Part shown: positions 44,547 through 52,730 of the stretch, piece after piece | Layout of the letters: each line of letters opens with the position of its first letter | Numbering within the stretch: the stretch's first letter is position 1 | Assembly: GCF_021538615.1 (NCBI RefSeq) | Contig: NZ_JAJHIZ010000003.1 | Coordinates: 3,782,001-3,846,000, forward strand | Source: Niabella agricola | Lineage (GTDB): Bacteria > Bacteroidota > Bacteroidia > Chitinophagales > Chitinophagaceae | Direction: 5' to 3' | DNA length: 64,000 nucleotides | The notes under the pieces: model-generated | Seen by the model: only the letters and a program-made list of their open reading frames with translations | What the model was told of the DNA's origin: nothing | Databases searched by the model: none | Position numbers and translations under genes: made by a program

Positions 44547-44579
44547 AGACCTGTGGGGTTTTTAAAATCTCATAGGTCT
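44547..44579. repeat. AGACCT...AGGTCT palindromic repeat element
   Basis: A 33-bp near-palindrome: AGACCTGTGGGGTTTT, one central T, then AAAATCTCATAGGTCT. The three mismatches are all G-T, so as RNA the stem is fully paired over 16 bp. It matches, as I remember it, a palindrome dispersed in many copies in Bacteroidota genomes. The stem has a T-run at its tip and could stop transcription in both directions. Confidence 0.6.
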
Positions 44580-44612
44580 TTACCCGTAAAAAAAGATTCG
44601 TGACTTTAAAAA

Positions 44613-45002
44613 ATGGAAAAAGAAAAACTGCGTTTAGATAAATACCTTTGGTCTATCCGGCTTTTTAAAACAAGACGGCTGGCTACCGATGCCTGCAATA
44701 ATGGCAAAGTAAAGTACCAGGAGGAATCGGCCAAACCGGGGAAGAATGTGCACCTGGGCGATGTGTACGACGTGCGTACGGAGGGCCGCAGATGGGTGAT
44801 TAAGGTTACAGGATTGCTGCATACTCGTCTGAAGTATGAAGAGGCCATAAAACATTATACAGATCTTACGCCACCGGAAGAGCTGGAAAAAGCAAAGGTC
44901 CAGGCGGCTTCATTTTTCAGTGGTAAGCGGTTGAGTAAAATCGGGCGTCCTACCAAAAAGGAACGGAGAGACCTGGATGATTTTATGGATGGTGAAGAAT
45001 AG
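44613..45002 (+). CDS. S4-domain RNA-binding protein (HslR/Hsp15-like)
   Basis: A 129-aa protein with a complete N-terminal S4 RNA-binding domain (LRLDKYLWSIRLFKTRRLATDACNNG is its core, residues 5-30; VHLGDVYDV continues it) and a basic C-terminal tail (RLSKIGRPTKKERRDLDDF). The arrangement is that of Hsp15 (HslR), which rescues stalled 50S subunits carrying nascent chains. It lies 82 bp before trmD with a repeat block between, consistent with a translation-related pair. Confidence 0.9.
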   Translation: MEKEKLRLDKYLWSIRLFKTRRLATDACNNGKVKYQEESAKPGKNVHLGDVYDVRTEGRRWVIKVTGLLHTRLKYEEAIKHYTDLTPPEELEKAKVQAASFFSGKRLSKIGRPTKKERRDLDDFMDGEE

Positions 45003-45019
45003 GCAAAGAAAGTAATGCT

Positions 45020-45080
45020 AAGTCCCAAATCTGAAACCCGAGTCTCGAATCTGAAATCTGAATCCTGAAATCTCAAATAG
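45020..45080 (+). repeat. Degenerate tandem heptamer repeat (TCTCAAA family)
   Basis: Variants of CCCAAATCTGAAA and GAATCTGAAATCTCAAA fill the gap directly before trmD, ending 4 bp before its ATG. It belongs to the same family as the blocks at 18078 and 55461. Its position overlaps the expected ribosome-binding region. Confidence 0.6.
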
Positions 45081-45084
45081 TATC

Positions 45085-45762
45085 ATGCATATCGATATCA
45101 TTTCTGTTCTTCCTGAATTACTGACCAGCCCTTTTGAGCACAGTATTATGAAACGTGCACAGGATAAGGGTTTGCTTACTCTTGCGGTACATCAGCTGCG
45201 TAAATGGGCGGTGAATGAATATGGGCAGGTGGATGACTACCAGTACGGAGGCGGTGCGGGCATGGTAATGATGTGTGAACCCCTGGTAAATGCCATTACC
45301 GAGCTTTCGGCCAGCCGGAAATTTGATGAAATTATTTATGTAACACCGGATGGAAAAACACTGAATCAGCGTATGACCAATGCGCTTTCCCTAAAAGACA
45401 ACCTACTGATCATCTGTGGTCATTACAAGGGCATTGATGAACGCATCCGGCAAAAATATGTAACGCTTGAAATCTCTATCGGCGATTATGTACTAAGCGG
45501 TGGGGAACTGGCGGCAGCCGTTCTCGTGGACGCGATCGGCCGCCTGCTGCCGGGTGTGCTGAATGATGAAACTTCTGCTCTAACGGACTCTTTCCAGGAT
45601 AACCTGCTGGCTCCTCCCGTATACACCCGTCCGGTTGATTTCGAAGGTATGAAGGTTCCGGATGTGCTGATGAGTGGTAACCATGCTAAAATTGAAGAAT
45701 GGCGCTATGAGCAGGCATTGCAACGCACAAAAGACCGCCGGCCGGACCTGCTGACCGATTGA
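45085..45762 (+). CDS. trmD: tRNA (guanine-N1)-methyltransferase
   Basis: TrmD methylates G37 of tRNAs with SAM and prevents frameshifting. The protein is 225 aa. The knotted SAM-binding site is marked by [11 protein letters not shown] (residues about 52-62), [12 protein letters not shown] and [12 protein letters not shown], and the C-terminus ends with [16 protein letters not shown], all family signatures. A repeat block occupies the upstream region. Confidence 0.97.
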   Translation: MHIDIISVLPELLTSPFEHSIMKRAQDKGLLTLAVHQLRKWAVNEYGQVDDYQYGGGAGMVMMCEPLVNAITELSASRKFDEIIYVTPDGKTLNQRMTNALSLKDNLLIICGHYKGIDERIRQKYVTLEISIGDYVLSGGELAAAVLVDAIGRLLPGVLNDETSALTDSFQDNLLAPPVYTRPVDFEGMKVPDVLMSGNHAKIEEWRYEQALQRTKDRRPDLLTD

Positions 45763-45801
45763 GCAGATCCTCCCCTCAGGCGTACACTCATTTTCCGCCA
45801 T

Positions 45802-46074
45802 TTATTCCGCCGTGGTTGGATCAATAACCGTGGCGATCTTATTGATGGCGTTGGCCGGAAAGCCTCCTTTTTCCGCATGCTCCCTGATCTGCTCTTCGTT
45901 TGGAGCAATGTACACGCAATAAATTTTGTTGCCCGTTACATAGCTTTGTATCCACTGAATCTCTGGTCCCATTTCCCGCAATACATTACAGGACGTTTGA
46001 GAAACATTTTTTAGCTGATCGGGGGTAAGACTTCCTGCGCCGGGAATTTCCCGTTCGATGACAAACTTAGGCAT
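45802..46074 (-). CDS. DUF4242 protein
   Basis: A 90-aa protein of family DUF4242 with the pattern MPKFVIEREIPGAG, then WIQSYVTGNKIYCVYIAPNEEQIREHA and a GGFPAN segment. The fold resembles ferredoxin-like nickel- or peptide-binding small proteins; no biochemical role is established. It converges with trmD (39 bp between ends). Confidence 0.88.
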   Translation of the reverse strand: MPKFVIEREIPGAGSLTPDQLKNVSQTSCNVLREMGPEIQWIQSYVTGNKIYCVYIAPNEEQIREHAEKGGFPANAINKIATVIDPTTAE

Positions 46075-46249
46075 ATAATAAAAATTTTAGCCGTATTATA
46101 CTTTTTATCGACCCATAAATTTACTAAAAACGTAAAGGACAGACCATCGCCGAAACAGGTGAACGGTTGTCGTATTGAATGCTTAAACACAGGTTGCCGC
46201 CCACTATTGTATTGCTTACCCAGGTGGATTAACTTTGTGTAAACGATAA

Positions 46250-46885
46250 AATAATGAAAAAAGAACTGCTTCGGATGAAACAGAAACCGGAGCTACCATA
46301 ACCTTGCAATGGGAAAAACTGGCGATCCCGTTCAGGGTGGAAACGGATTATGTCAATGATCAGCTGGCGGTATTCCGCCAGGAATTGAGAACGGACAAAG
46401 GCTTTAGCTGGCAGGCCTGGAACCAGGCGGCGCTCTGGTGCCTTCAACGTAATGTAAACTTAGACCAGGCACTGCTTTGGGCCGATTTGGCAACCGGGAG
46501 AAGTTTTGGCGGTGAAAAAATATTTGCAGCCCTTAATACTAAGGTGCAGCTGCTGGAAAAAGCGGGACGCAACAGTGAGGCCGCTGCTGTCATGAAAGCG
46601 GCGCTTGTACATGCAGATATGAATGAAGTGCATCTATACGGGCGCACCCTGATGGGGCAGAAAAAACTGCAGGAAGCGGTGACGGTTTTCAAAAATAATT
46701 ATAAAAATTATTCAAATGAGTTTACAACGCTGATGGGAATGGCCAGGGCATATTCGGCTTTATCAGACTATAAAACCGCGCTTAAATACGCCCAACAGGC
46801 ATTAACCAAGGCCCGGGAAATCAACATCCGGAACAATCTGCTGGAGCAGATCGCAAAGTTGAAAGAGGGAAAAGATATCAATTGA
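46250..46885 (+). pseudogene. 5'-truncated DUF2911/TPR-like protein gene
   Basis: The frame from 46250 encodes DETETGATITLQWEKLAIPF, then a C-terminal half with TPR-like helices (WQAWNQAALWCLQRNVNLDQALLWADLA, repeats to the end). This resembles the end of DUF2911 proteins, whose first 100 residues contain GRKIFGxLVPYGKVWRTGANEA; nothing like that is found upstream, the frame closes at 46247, and no ATG precedes the conserved part. Translation could only begin at the TTG at 46304 or a similar codon. I read it as a decayed remnant, though expression of the TPR part is possible. Confidence 0.6.
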
Positions 46886-46916
46886 TCATGGTGGCAGTAC
46901 GATATGCTGCAAACAG

Positions 46917-47330
46917 TTAAAGATTTTTACGGATCGCCTTCCGGCTCATGATTTCCATACTTAATTGTAACGCATCGGCCTGACCTTGCAAGGCTTTTAT
47001 GGCTTGCTCCTGGCTGGCTATAATCTTTTCCCGCAGTGCACATTCCTTGCAGGGCTTGGTTTCCTGGGGTTCATGCAAGACCAGATCTGCACCAGTCAGG
47101 TATTTTTCTCCTTTATTAGCGATCAGCCAATTCAGGTCTGCATTTGCAAACCGGTTTTTAATGTCTTCGATGATCTCCAGTGAAGGCTTGTTTTTGCCAT
47201 CGCGGAGGCGGTTTAGCTTTTGCGATGATTTATACTTCAGACCGTTAATCGCAAAATCATTGATCGATTTAAATCCCTCGGCAGCACTGAATTGTTCAAG
47301 TCGTTCAAAAAAGGTTGAAAATTTGTTCAT
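46917..47330 (-). CDS. Xre/CI-like helix-turn-helix regulator
   Basis: A 137-aa protein. Residues about 5-60 form a lambda-repressor-like domain (FFERLEQFSAAEGFKSINDFA, KYKSSQKLNRLRDGKNKPSLEIIEDI), with the Bacteroidota-typical NADLNWLIANKGEKYL. Residues about 80-137 contain a CKEC pair and a coiled coil (EKIIASQEQAIKALQGQADALQL) for dimerisation. The ATG at 47330 is chosen. It is divergent from an orphan gene with 62 bp between starts, and a likely operator (ACAAA-N4-TTTGT) lies in that gap, so it should repress that gene and perhaps itself. Confidence 0.82.
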   Translation of the reverse strand: MNKFSTFFERLEQFSAAEGFKSINDFAINGLKYKSSQKLNRLRDGKNKPSLEIIEDIKNRFANADLNWLIANKGEKYLTGADLVLHEPQETKPCKECALREKIIASQEQAIKALQGQADALQLSMEIMSRKAIRKNL

Positions 47331-47335
47331 TTTTG

Positions 47336-47366
47336 TTTGTTTATTACAAATAGGTTTGTATCTTTG
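47336..47366 (+). promoter_or_regulatory. Promoter with inverted repeat upstream of orphan gene
   Basis: TTTG (47336-47339), 19 nt, then TATCTTTG (47359-47366): both boxes and the spacing match the Bacteroidota consensus exactly. The inverted repeat ACAAA-TAGG-TTTGT (47346-47359) lies between them and touches the -7 box, a good position for repression by the divergent Xre protein. Confidence 0.7.
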
Positions 47367-47392
47367 AGGTGCTAACAATAAAACACACAACC

Positions 47393-48058
47393 ATGAATTA
47401 CAAAAATAACGAGATTCTCTCGATCGCTTCTGAAGAAGAACCCCGTTTTGGATCGGGTGAAGAAAAACATCAGGAACGCCAGGCCTATTTCAATGAAAGC
47501 GACTTCCAACCCGGCTATCATTTTATGCATCTTGTGAAATCCAATCCCTTCCACTGTCTGATGCGGGTGCTGGATAGCACAGCGCTCGAAGACCTGCAGG
47601 CTCAATGGAACGAATGGGTACATTGCACTATTTGTGCCGAATACAGTGCGTTCAGCGATGACATGGACCGGAACTTTTTATTGCGGTTTGCTATGCATTT
47701 TCATTTGTTGATGGATGCCTCCCACTATGTTGTTACGGAATGGATGAAGATGAAAAAGAAACGGCTGTTTATAGCCGACCGTCACGTGATTTACCGATAC
47801 CTCCCGGAAGCCGGCACGGCCTACCAGCAGATATTGGGTTTTACAAATACCTATTCCGAACGTAAAGCCCGCATTTACCTTTGGTCTGTTTTAGATTGCG
47901 TATTGGGATATGGAGCATATTTTAAGATCGATCCTAAGAATGTGCTTTTTGATTATGAATCACTATTGTGTATGCTGCGGGGGCCTTACCATATGATCAG
48001 GCAGTATCCCACGCTTTTTGGCGTCGAGGAAAGGAAACAGGACAAGACTCCGGAATAA
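47393..48058 (+). CDS. Protein of unknown function, 221 aa
   Basis: I do not recognise this protein. It is 221 aa, soluble, mainly helical and rich in aromatic residues and histidine, with clusters such as RFAMHFHLLMDASHYVVTEWMKMKKKRL and SVLDCVLGYGAYFKID. It has no signal peptide and no visible P-loop, zinc or nuclease motif, although several H and C residues (CTICAEY) could bind metal. It has a consensus promoter, a divergent Xre regulator and a HEPN-type gene 143 bp downstream; the three probably form one locus. Confidence 0.75.
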   Translation: MNYKNNEILSIASEEEPRFGSGEEKHQERQAYFNESDFQPGYHFMHLVKSNPFHCLMRVLDSTALEDLQAQWNEWVHCTICAEYSAFSDDMDRNFLLRFAMHFHLLMDASHYVVTEWMKMKKKRLFIADRHVIYRYLPEAGTAYQQILGFTNTYSERKARIYLWSVLDCVLGYGAYFKIDPKNVLFDYESLLCMLRGPYHMIRQYPTLFGVEERKQDKTPE

Positions 48059-48201
48059 ATAACCGCGGTTCAGAAGCCGGCAGTACTGTCAAATGACTTG
48101 CTGCCTCCTGACGACCTTTGGAAGCTTGTCCGGCTTAGTAGCAAATGCCTGTGTGCCAATCTCTTTGCTATAAAATTTCCGAATCTTTAAAATTCTGATA
48201 A

Positions 48202-49200
48202 ATGAAAAACGAATCAATACCCGACGCCGGGCTGTTGCATAATAGTGCAGCCTGTTTACCTCCATGGGATGATGCAACGAAATGCAACCTGTTAAAACAA
48301 CTGATTGTAAAGGAGGCCGAACGTGGTTTTGCCCATTATCTGTATGAATTGATTCCCGATGTGGAGCAGCTATTTGATATGAAGCGGTCCGCTAGCCCTG
48401 TGGAAGTGCCGGCGCCTTCCGAGCCTTCGAAAGAACAGGTTATTGCATGGATCACGGGTCTATGCGCGCCAGAATTCATTTTCGAGATGGAGCATCATAC
48501 AGAACGGCGCAGCCTGGACCTGTTTATTGTTTTGCAGCCGCAGGAGGCACGTAATTTTAAAGACCTGCATGCATATATTCATACTGCATCTTTGGGAAGC
48601 TGGAATATCCGGTTTACGCTGTGTCAGCGTAGCCAGTTTCTGCAACAACGAAAACAGGGGAATCTTTTTTGTGTATTGAGCTGCAATGATGAGCGGCTGG
48701 TGTACGCGAGGGGTGGTGTCGTATTGGAGCCAATAGATAGCCGGATTGTTCACCAATGGTTGGAAAAATCGCGGCAAACACTTGAAACCGGTTTGGCAAG
48801 GGGGCGTCGGATTTTTGAGCATGCTTTGCTGTTTGAGGAGGAGGGCGCCAAAGGACTGGCCTGTTTTATGTTGCACCAGGCCGCTGAGCTGTCATTGCGC
48901 GGATTTGCCGCGGCATTCTCCGGTGTTTACCTGCGCCAGCATTCCATCCGCGAATTGTTATACCATTGCAGCCGCATTCATCGCCGGTTTGCCTCATTTT
49001 TTAAAACGGCAGCCGAATTTGAAATGTTAACATTGTTGGAAACTTCTTATACGGCAGCCCGCTATCAGAACGAATTTACCATAGCGGATCCTTTTCTTGA
49101 AATATTGAAAGAAAAAGTAGCATCCATTCTCGCCTGCACAGACGAGATTGCAGCCCGGCATATCAACCGGTATGTTTCGCTGATTGACGCAACACGCTGA
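48202..49200 (+). CDS. HEPN-domain protein with nucleotidyltransferase-like N-terminal region
   Basis: A 332-aa protein. The C-terminal third (residues about 205-325) matches the HEPN pattern: LACFMLHQAAELSLRGFAAAF, QHSIRELLYHCSRIHRRF, and YTAARYQNEF. The catalytic RNase motif R-x4-6-H of toxic HEPN proteins is not evident; the motif is the RYQ/RYP type found in non-nucleolytic HEPN proteins. The region at about 95-180 has strands (LDLFIVLQP, LFCVLSCN) that could be a degenerate nucleotidyltransferase fold, but the G-S catalytic motif is absent. It lies in the Xre/orphan locus; a defence or toxin role is conceivable but unsupported. Confidence 0.7.
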   Translation: MKNESIPDAGLLHNSAACLPPWDDATKCNLLKQLIVKEAERGFAHYLYELIPDVEQLFDMKRSASPVEVPAPSEPSKEQVIAWITGLCAPEFIFEMEHHTERRSLDLFIVLQPQEARNFKDLHAYIHTASLGSWNIRFTLCQRSQFLQQRKQGNLFCVLSCNDERLVYARGGVVLEPIDSRIVHQWLEKSRQTLETGLARGRRIFEHALLFEEEGAKGLACFMLHQAAELSLRGFAAAFSGVYLRQHSIRELLYHCSRIHRRFASFFKTAAEFEMLTLLETSYTAARYQNEFTIADPFLEILKEKVASILACTDEIAARHINRYVSLIDATR

Positions 49201-49221
49201 CAATGCGCAGATGAGCGCCGG

Positions 49222-52200
49222 CTAGGGTTCCTTCAACACAACATGGCCGGTCCGCTTCAGGTTTCCCCATCCCTGACTTTCTCCCTTGATCGCGCGACGG
49301 AGCGATCGGAACAGTACAATGTACATAATCTGCCGGTATACAAAACGCTGGGGAATGAGCCATAAGAGCTGCCAGTAATTTTTCTCTTTTTCAATGCTGA
49401 ATGCGAAAAAGGCCACCAATACATCTACAATAAGGAAGATGCCATAATAAAGCAGGATCCTGTTGAGATCCACCCAGCTGGTATGCTGTGCATTGGGCCA
49501 GTTGTAATAAATGGAAAAGAAAAACAACAGGTCTGCAATGGGGGCAATAATGGGAAGTATGATCTGGAATAATAAAATATTAGGAAGCGATACCATGCCC
49601 AGTCCCTTATAACGCGCCCTGAAGCAAGCATCCTTGTTTTTCCAGAAGCTTTGCATTACTCCATAACTCCAGCGGAAGCGTTGCTTTAGAAACTGCCGGA
49701 TGGTTTCGGGTGCTTCGGTGATGGCCACTGCATCATTACAGTTGCGGATGACATATCCCTTCCGCAGGATGCGAATGGTGAGGTCGCAGTCTTCGGCCAG
49801 CGAGTCGGTTGTAAAACCGCCGGCTTCCACGATCGCTTTTTTACGGAAAGCACCAATGGCGCCTGGAACTACGGTGATCCCGTTGATATAATCAAACGCC
49901 CGCCGATCGAAATTCTGAGCGGTTATATACTCGATCGATTGCCAGCGGGTAAGTACATTATTGATATTGCCAACTTTTACATTGCCTGCAACGGCACCGA
50001 TGGTTTCGTTGACAAAATAGCGCATGAGCTGGCTGATGGCATCTTTCCGTAGCTGGGTGTCGGCATCAATACAAACCAGGTAATCGGCGGATGCCTGCGC
50101 GATGCCATAGTTGAGCGCGGATGCCTTGCCTCCATTGGGTTTCGTGAGCACTCTTACTTTTGGGTGGCCGGCAAAGGCTTCACTGATATTTCTAAATGTG
50201 TTGTCCTTTGAACCGTCATCTACAAAAATGACCTCCAGGTTGGGATAGTCTTGTTTTAAAAGGCTATCGACGGTTCTTACGCAGTTAACTTCCTCGTTGT
50301 ATGCAGGCACAATAATGCCTACTTTTTCTTTAAAGGCTCCTAATGGAGGAAGTGTTTCTTTTTTCTGGCGCCTGTAGTTGAGTACAGCCAGGATGCCCAT
50401 AAAAATAACACGACCCAGGCCGAGAAAAATCGCCAGCCAGAATGCTGTTGTCAGAAATTGCGATATCCAGAAAACAAGCTTGGTAGCAAAGCTATCGGCC
50501 TGCAGCATATCATTTTTTACGGGGGGCATTACCTGATCTCTTGTTAGATTGAGCAGTTGCGCTACAGTAATGAATTGAATGTTGCGGTCTTTGAAATATT
50601 TAATAATCCTGGGTAGAGCGTCTACTGTTCCCTGCCGGTTGCCACCGGCATCATGTAATAAAATAATGCCCCGGTCTTTATAAGGCATGGCCTCATATTG
50701 CCGGACAATACGGTTGTAGATACTGTCTGAGTTTACATGCGCGCTGTCGAGGTCCCAGTCTTCGGGGTCGATGCTTTCTCCAACTGCATAGTATTTGAGC
50801 TTTTTACTTAAGGCTACCGGTTGCAATTCTACCTGTAGGGTGGGCTCCGCGTCTGCATTAAACGGTGGCCGGAAGAGAATGGTACTGCGCCCGGTAACAG
50901 CCTCTATTAAAAGACGTGTGGCGTCAATCTCGGTTTGTGCTCTCCGGATGCCCACGCTGGCAATATTGGGATGGGTAAATGTGTGGTTGCCGATCTCGAA
51001 TCCTTCTTTATAAACCTGTTCAAATACCGGTAAATGGTTTTGAATGTTGATGCCAACTACAAAGAATGCGGCAGGCACGTTCTCCTGTTTTAATATTTTG
51101 AGAATCTGAGGAGTGTATTCAGGGTCAGGACCGTCATCAAAGGTTAGAAGCACCTGTTTTCCGGGGACCACCTGGCCAAATCTCCGGATCACGTATTTTG
51201 TAGGTAACTCGAGGTATTTTTCTTCTTGTATCAGATAATCGTTTAACGTGTCTGCGGTTATTTTCATGCGGCCGTTCTGGGGTTCAGAGATTACATCGAG
51301 CACTTCTCCATCTCCTATATAATCGGGTTTTTCAAAAGATACCGGTATATTTTCAAGGCGTTGGAATAGCCTGGTTTGCAATCGCATTGCTTCGGTAGTC
51401 AGGTTCCGTTTGTAAAAGGTCCAAAGCCGCTGGTCTTCTGCACCCAACCTCCAGATGGCTACGCCTGCTACCCCATAATCGTCTGCAAAGCGCATGGTGT
51501 TAAAGTTGCTGGCTGCATCATTGAACCAGACCTGGTGTTTTACGTTGCTGTAGTCGGTATAGCTAAAATGACAGTTGTATGTGTTGTTGTCGAACTCAAT
51601 GGTGGCATTGTGTTCCTTGGCCGCGGATATGGCCTGTGCGTAGGTCAGGTTTTGCGCGGCCCGGTTCTCCGGCCAGTCGTATCCATAAGTGGCCATGCAC
51701 AAAACGATCTTTTTGGATGGCACGTTTTTGGCGGCATCATCCAGTACTTTCTCAATCCAGCGTTGTTCGCTCACAGGGCCAGGAATGCTGGTGTCATAAA
51801 ACTGGTCGTAGGCCATCAGGAAAATATAATCGTTCAGCCGGGCGATTTCGGCGATATTATAATTATCGTCATTGGGCAGGATGTCCTGTGTTATGAGGAG
51901 CCCACGGTTATGCAGCTCCTGGTACAAGGTCTCCTGAAACTGACGCAGATAGGGTAAGGTGCCCTCCTGGAGTTCCTCAAAGTCGAGGTTGATTCCGTTT
52001 AATTTATATTTTTCAATGGTACCGAGAATATCCCTCAACAGCCGGGCTCTTTTTTGCGGATTGCTCAGTATCCGGTGCAGCAGTTTTCCATCAAAATCCC
52101 CATTTTGAACATTACTTAACATAGGGATGATTGACACTTTGGCCTTTCGCATCGTCTGTAACGCATCATTATCGATGTTGGGGCGGAGGGTATCTGCATC

Positions 52201-52623
52201 CGGATCCAGCAGGAACCACTCCGGTAACACCATATCAAGTTTGTCGACGTTTGATTTTAAAGAAGAGAGGGACTGCGGATCCCAGTCTACAAAGAAAGCA
52301 GCGCGGATCCCGGTACTTTTGGGCCGTTTCTTTTCCTGGGCAATATAGGCATTGTTTTGTGCACGGGCGCTGATAAAAGCCTGCATGCCTTTGTATTTTT
52401 TTTTATCTTTTTCACTCAGGCTCCGGGGAATGGTGAGGTGAATCGTGCGGTTGGTATCTACTTTTGAAAGTCCGGGGAGCAATAAATTATCTACCCGGCT
52501 GATGGAGAAGATGGCCAGCGGAATCATTGCAATGGCCAGGAACACCAAAAGCCGGCTAGTCCACTTAAAGGTGTTCCATCGAGCCCTGCTTTCCGTCTGA
52601 AAAATTTGAGGATCTCCGGACAT
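49222..52623 (-). CDS. Trifunctional GH18-like / NodB polysaccharide deacetylase / GT2 glycosyltransferase fusion
   Basis: A 1133-aa membrane protein with three enzymatic modules. A membrane helix at 24-42 is followed by a GH18-like domain (about 105-405) with NGINLDFEE: D214 and the catalytic E216 are present. The NodB deacetylase domain (about 488-690) has TFDDGPD with D496 and D497, HTFTH at 547-551, RPPF at 585-588 and LLHD at 655-658. After a helix near 720-748, the GT2 domain (about 765-1000) has VPAYNEE, DAD at 853-855, AEDCD at 943-947 and QRFRW at 981-985, then four C-terminal helices. It should make, deacetylate and trim a beta-1,4 or beta-1,6 hexosamine polymer. Confidence 0.92.
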   Translation of the reverse strand: MSGDPQIFQTESRARWNTFKWTSRLLVFLAIAMIPLAIFSISRVDNLLLPGLSKVDTNRTIHLTIPRSLSEKDKKKYKGMQAFISARAQNNAYIAQEKKRPKSTGIRAAFFVDWDPQSLSSLKSNVDKLDMVLPEWFLLDPDADTLRPNIDNDALQTMRKAKVSIIPMLSNVQNGDFDGKLLHRILSNPQKRARLLRDILGTIEKYKLNGINLDFEELQEGTLPYLRQFQETLYQELHNRGLLITQDILPNDDNYNIAEIARLNDYIFLMAYDQFYDTSIPGPVSEQRWIEKVLDDAAKNVPSKKIVLCMATYGYDWPENRAAQNLTYAQAISAAKEHNATIEFDNNTYNCHFSYTDYSNVKHQVWFNDAASNFNTMRFADDYGVAGVAIWRLGAEDQRLWTFYKRNLTTEAMRLQTRLFQRLENIPVSFEKPDYIGDGEVLDVISEPQNGRMKITADTLNDYLIQEEKYLELPTKYVIRRFGQVVPGKQVLLTFDDGPDPEYTPQILKILKQENVPAAFFVVGINIQNHLPVFEQVYKEGFEIGNHTFTHPNIASVGIRRAQTEIDATRLLIEAVTGRSTILFRPPFNADAEPTLQVELQPVALSKKLKYYAVGESIDPEDWDLDSAHVNSDSIYNRIVRQYEAMPYKDRGIILLHDAGGNRQGTVDALPRIIKYFKDRNIQFITVAQLLNLTRDQVMPPVKNDMLQADSFATKLVFWISQFLTTAFWLAIFLGLGRVIFMGILAVLNYRRQKKETLPPLGAFKEKVGIIVPAYNEEVNCVRTVDSLLKQDYPNLEVIFVDDGSKDNTFRNISEAFAGHPKVRVLTKPNGGKASALNYGIAQASADYLVCIDADTQLRKDAISQLMRYFVNETIGAVAGNVKVGNINNVLTRWQSIEYITAQNFDRRAFDYINGITVVPGAIGAFRKKAIVEAGGFTTDSLAEDCDLTIRILRKGYVIRNCNDAVAITEAPETIRQFLKQRFRWSYGVMQSFWKNKDACFRARYKGLGMVSLPNILLFQIILPIIAPIADLLFFFSIYYNWPNAQHTSWVDLNRILLYYGIFLIVDVLVAFFAFSIEKEKNYWQLLWLIPQRFVYRQIMYIVLFRSLRRAIKGESQGWGNLKRTGHVVLKEP

Positions 52624-52642
52624 ATAAATAAATGATTTGATA

Positions 52643-52673
52643 CAAAATTACAGGCTAAATCTTCCCCTTCAAG
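52643..52673 (-). promoter_or_regulatory. Promoter of the glycosyltransferase fusion gene
   Basis: TAATTTTG (minus strand, 52643-52650) matches TAnnTTTG exactly, and CTTG (52670-52673) lies 19 nt upstream in place of TTTG. The predicted transcription start is about 14 bp before the ATG. Confidence 0.45.
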
Positions 52674-52730
52674 CAACCAGTTACTTTATTCTGGAACAAT
52701 TTTTTACATTTACTTAAATTGATACATGTA

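Noticed and set aside
48202-49200. Active HEPN toxin
   Set aside because: The R-x4-6-H ribonuclease motif was not found in the HEPN-like region, so a nuclease call is not supported.
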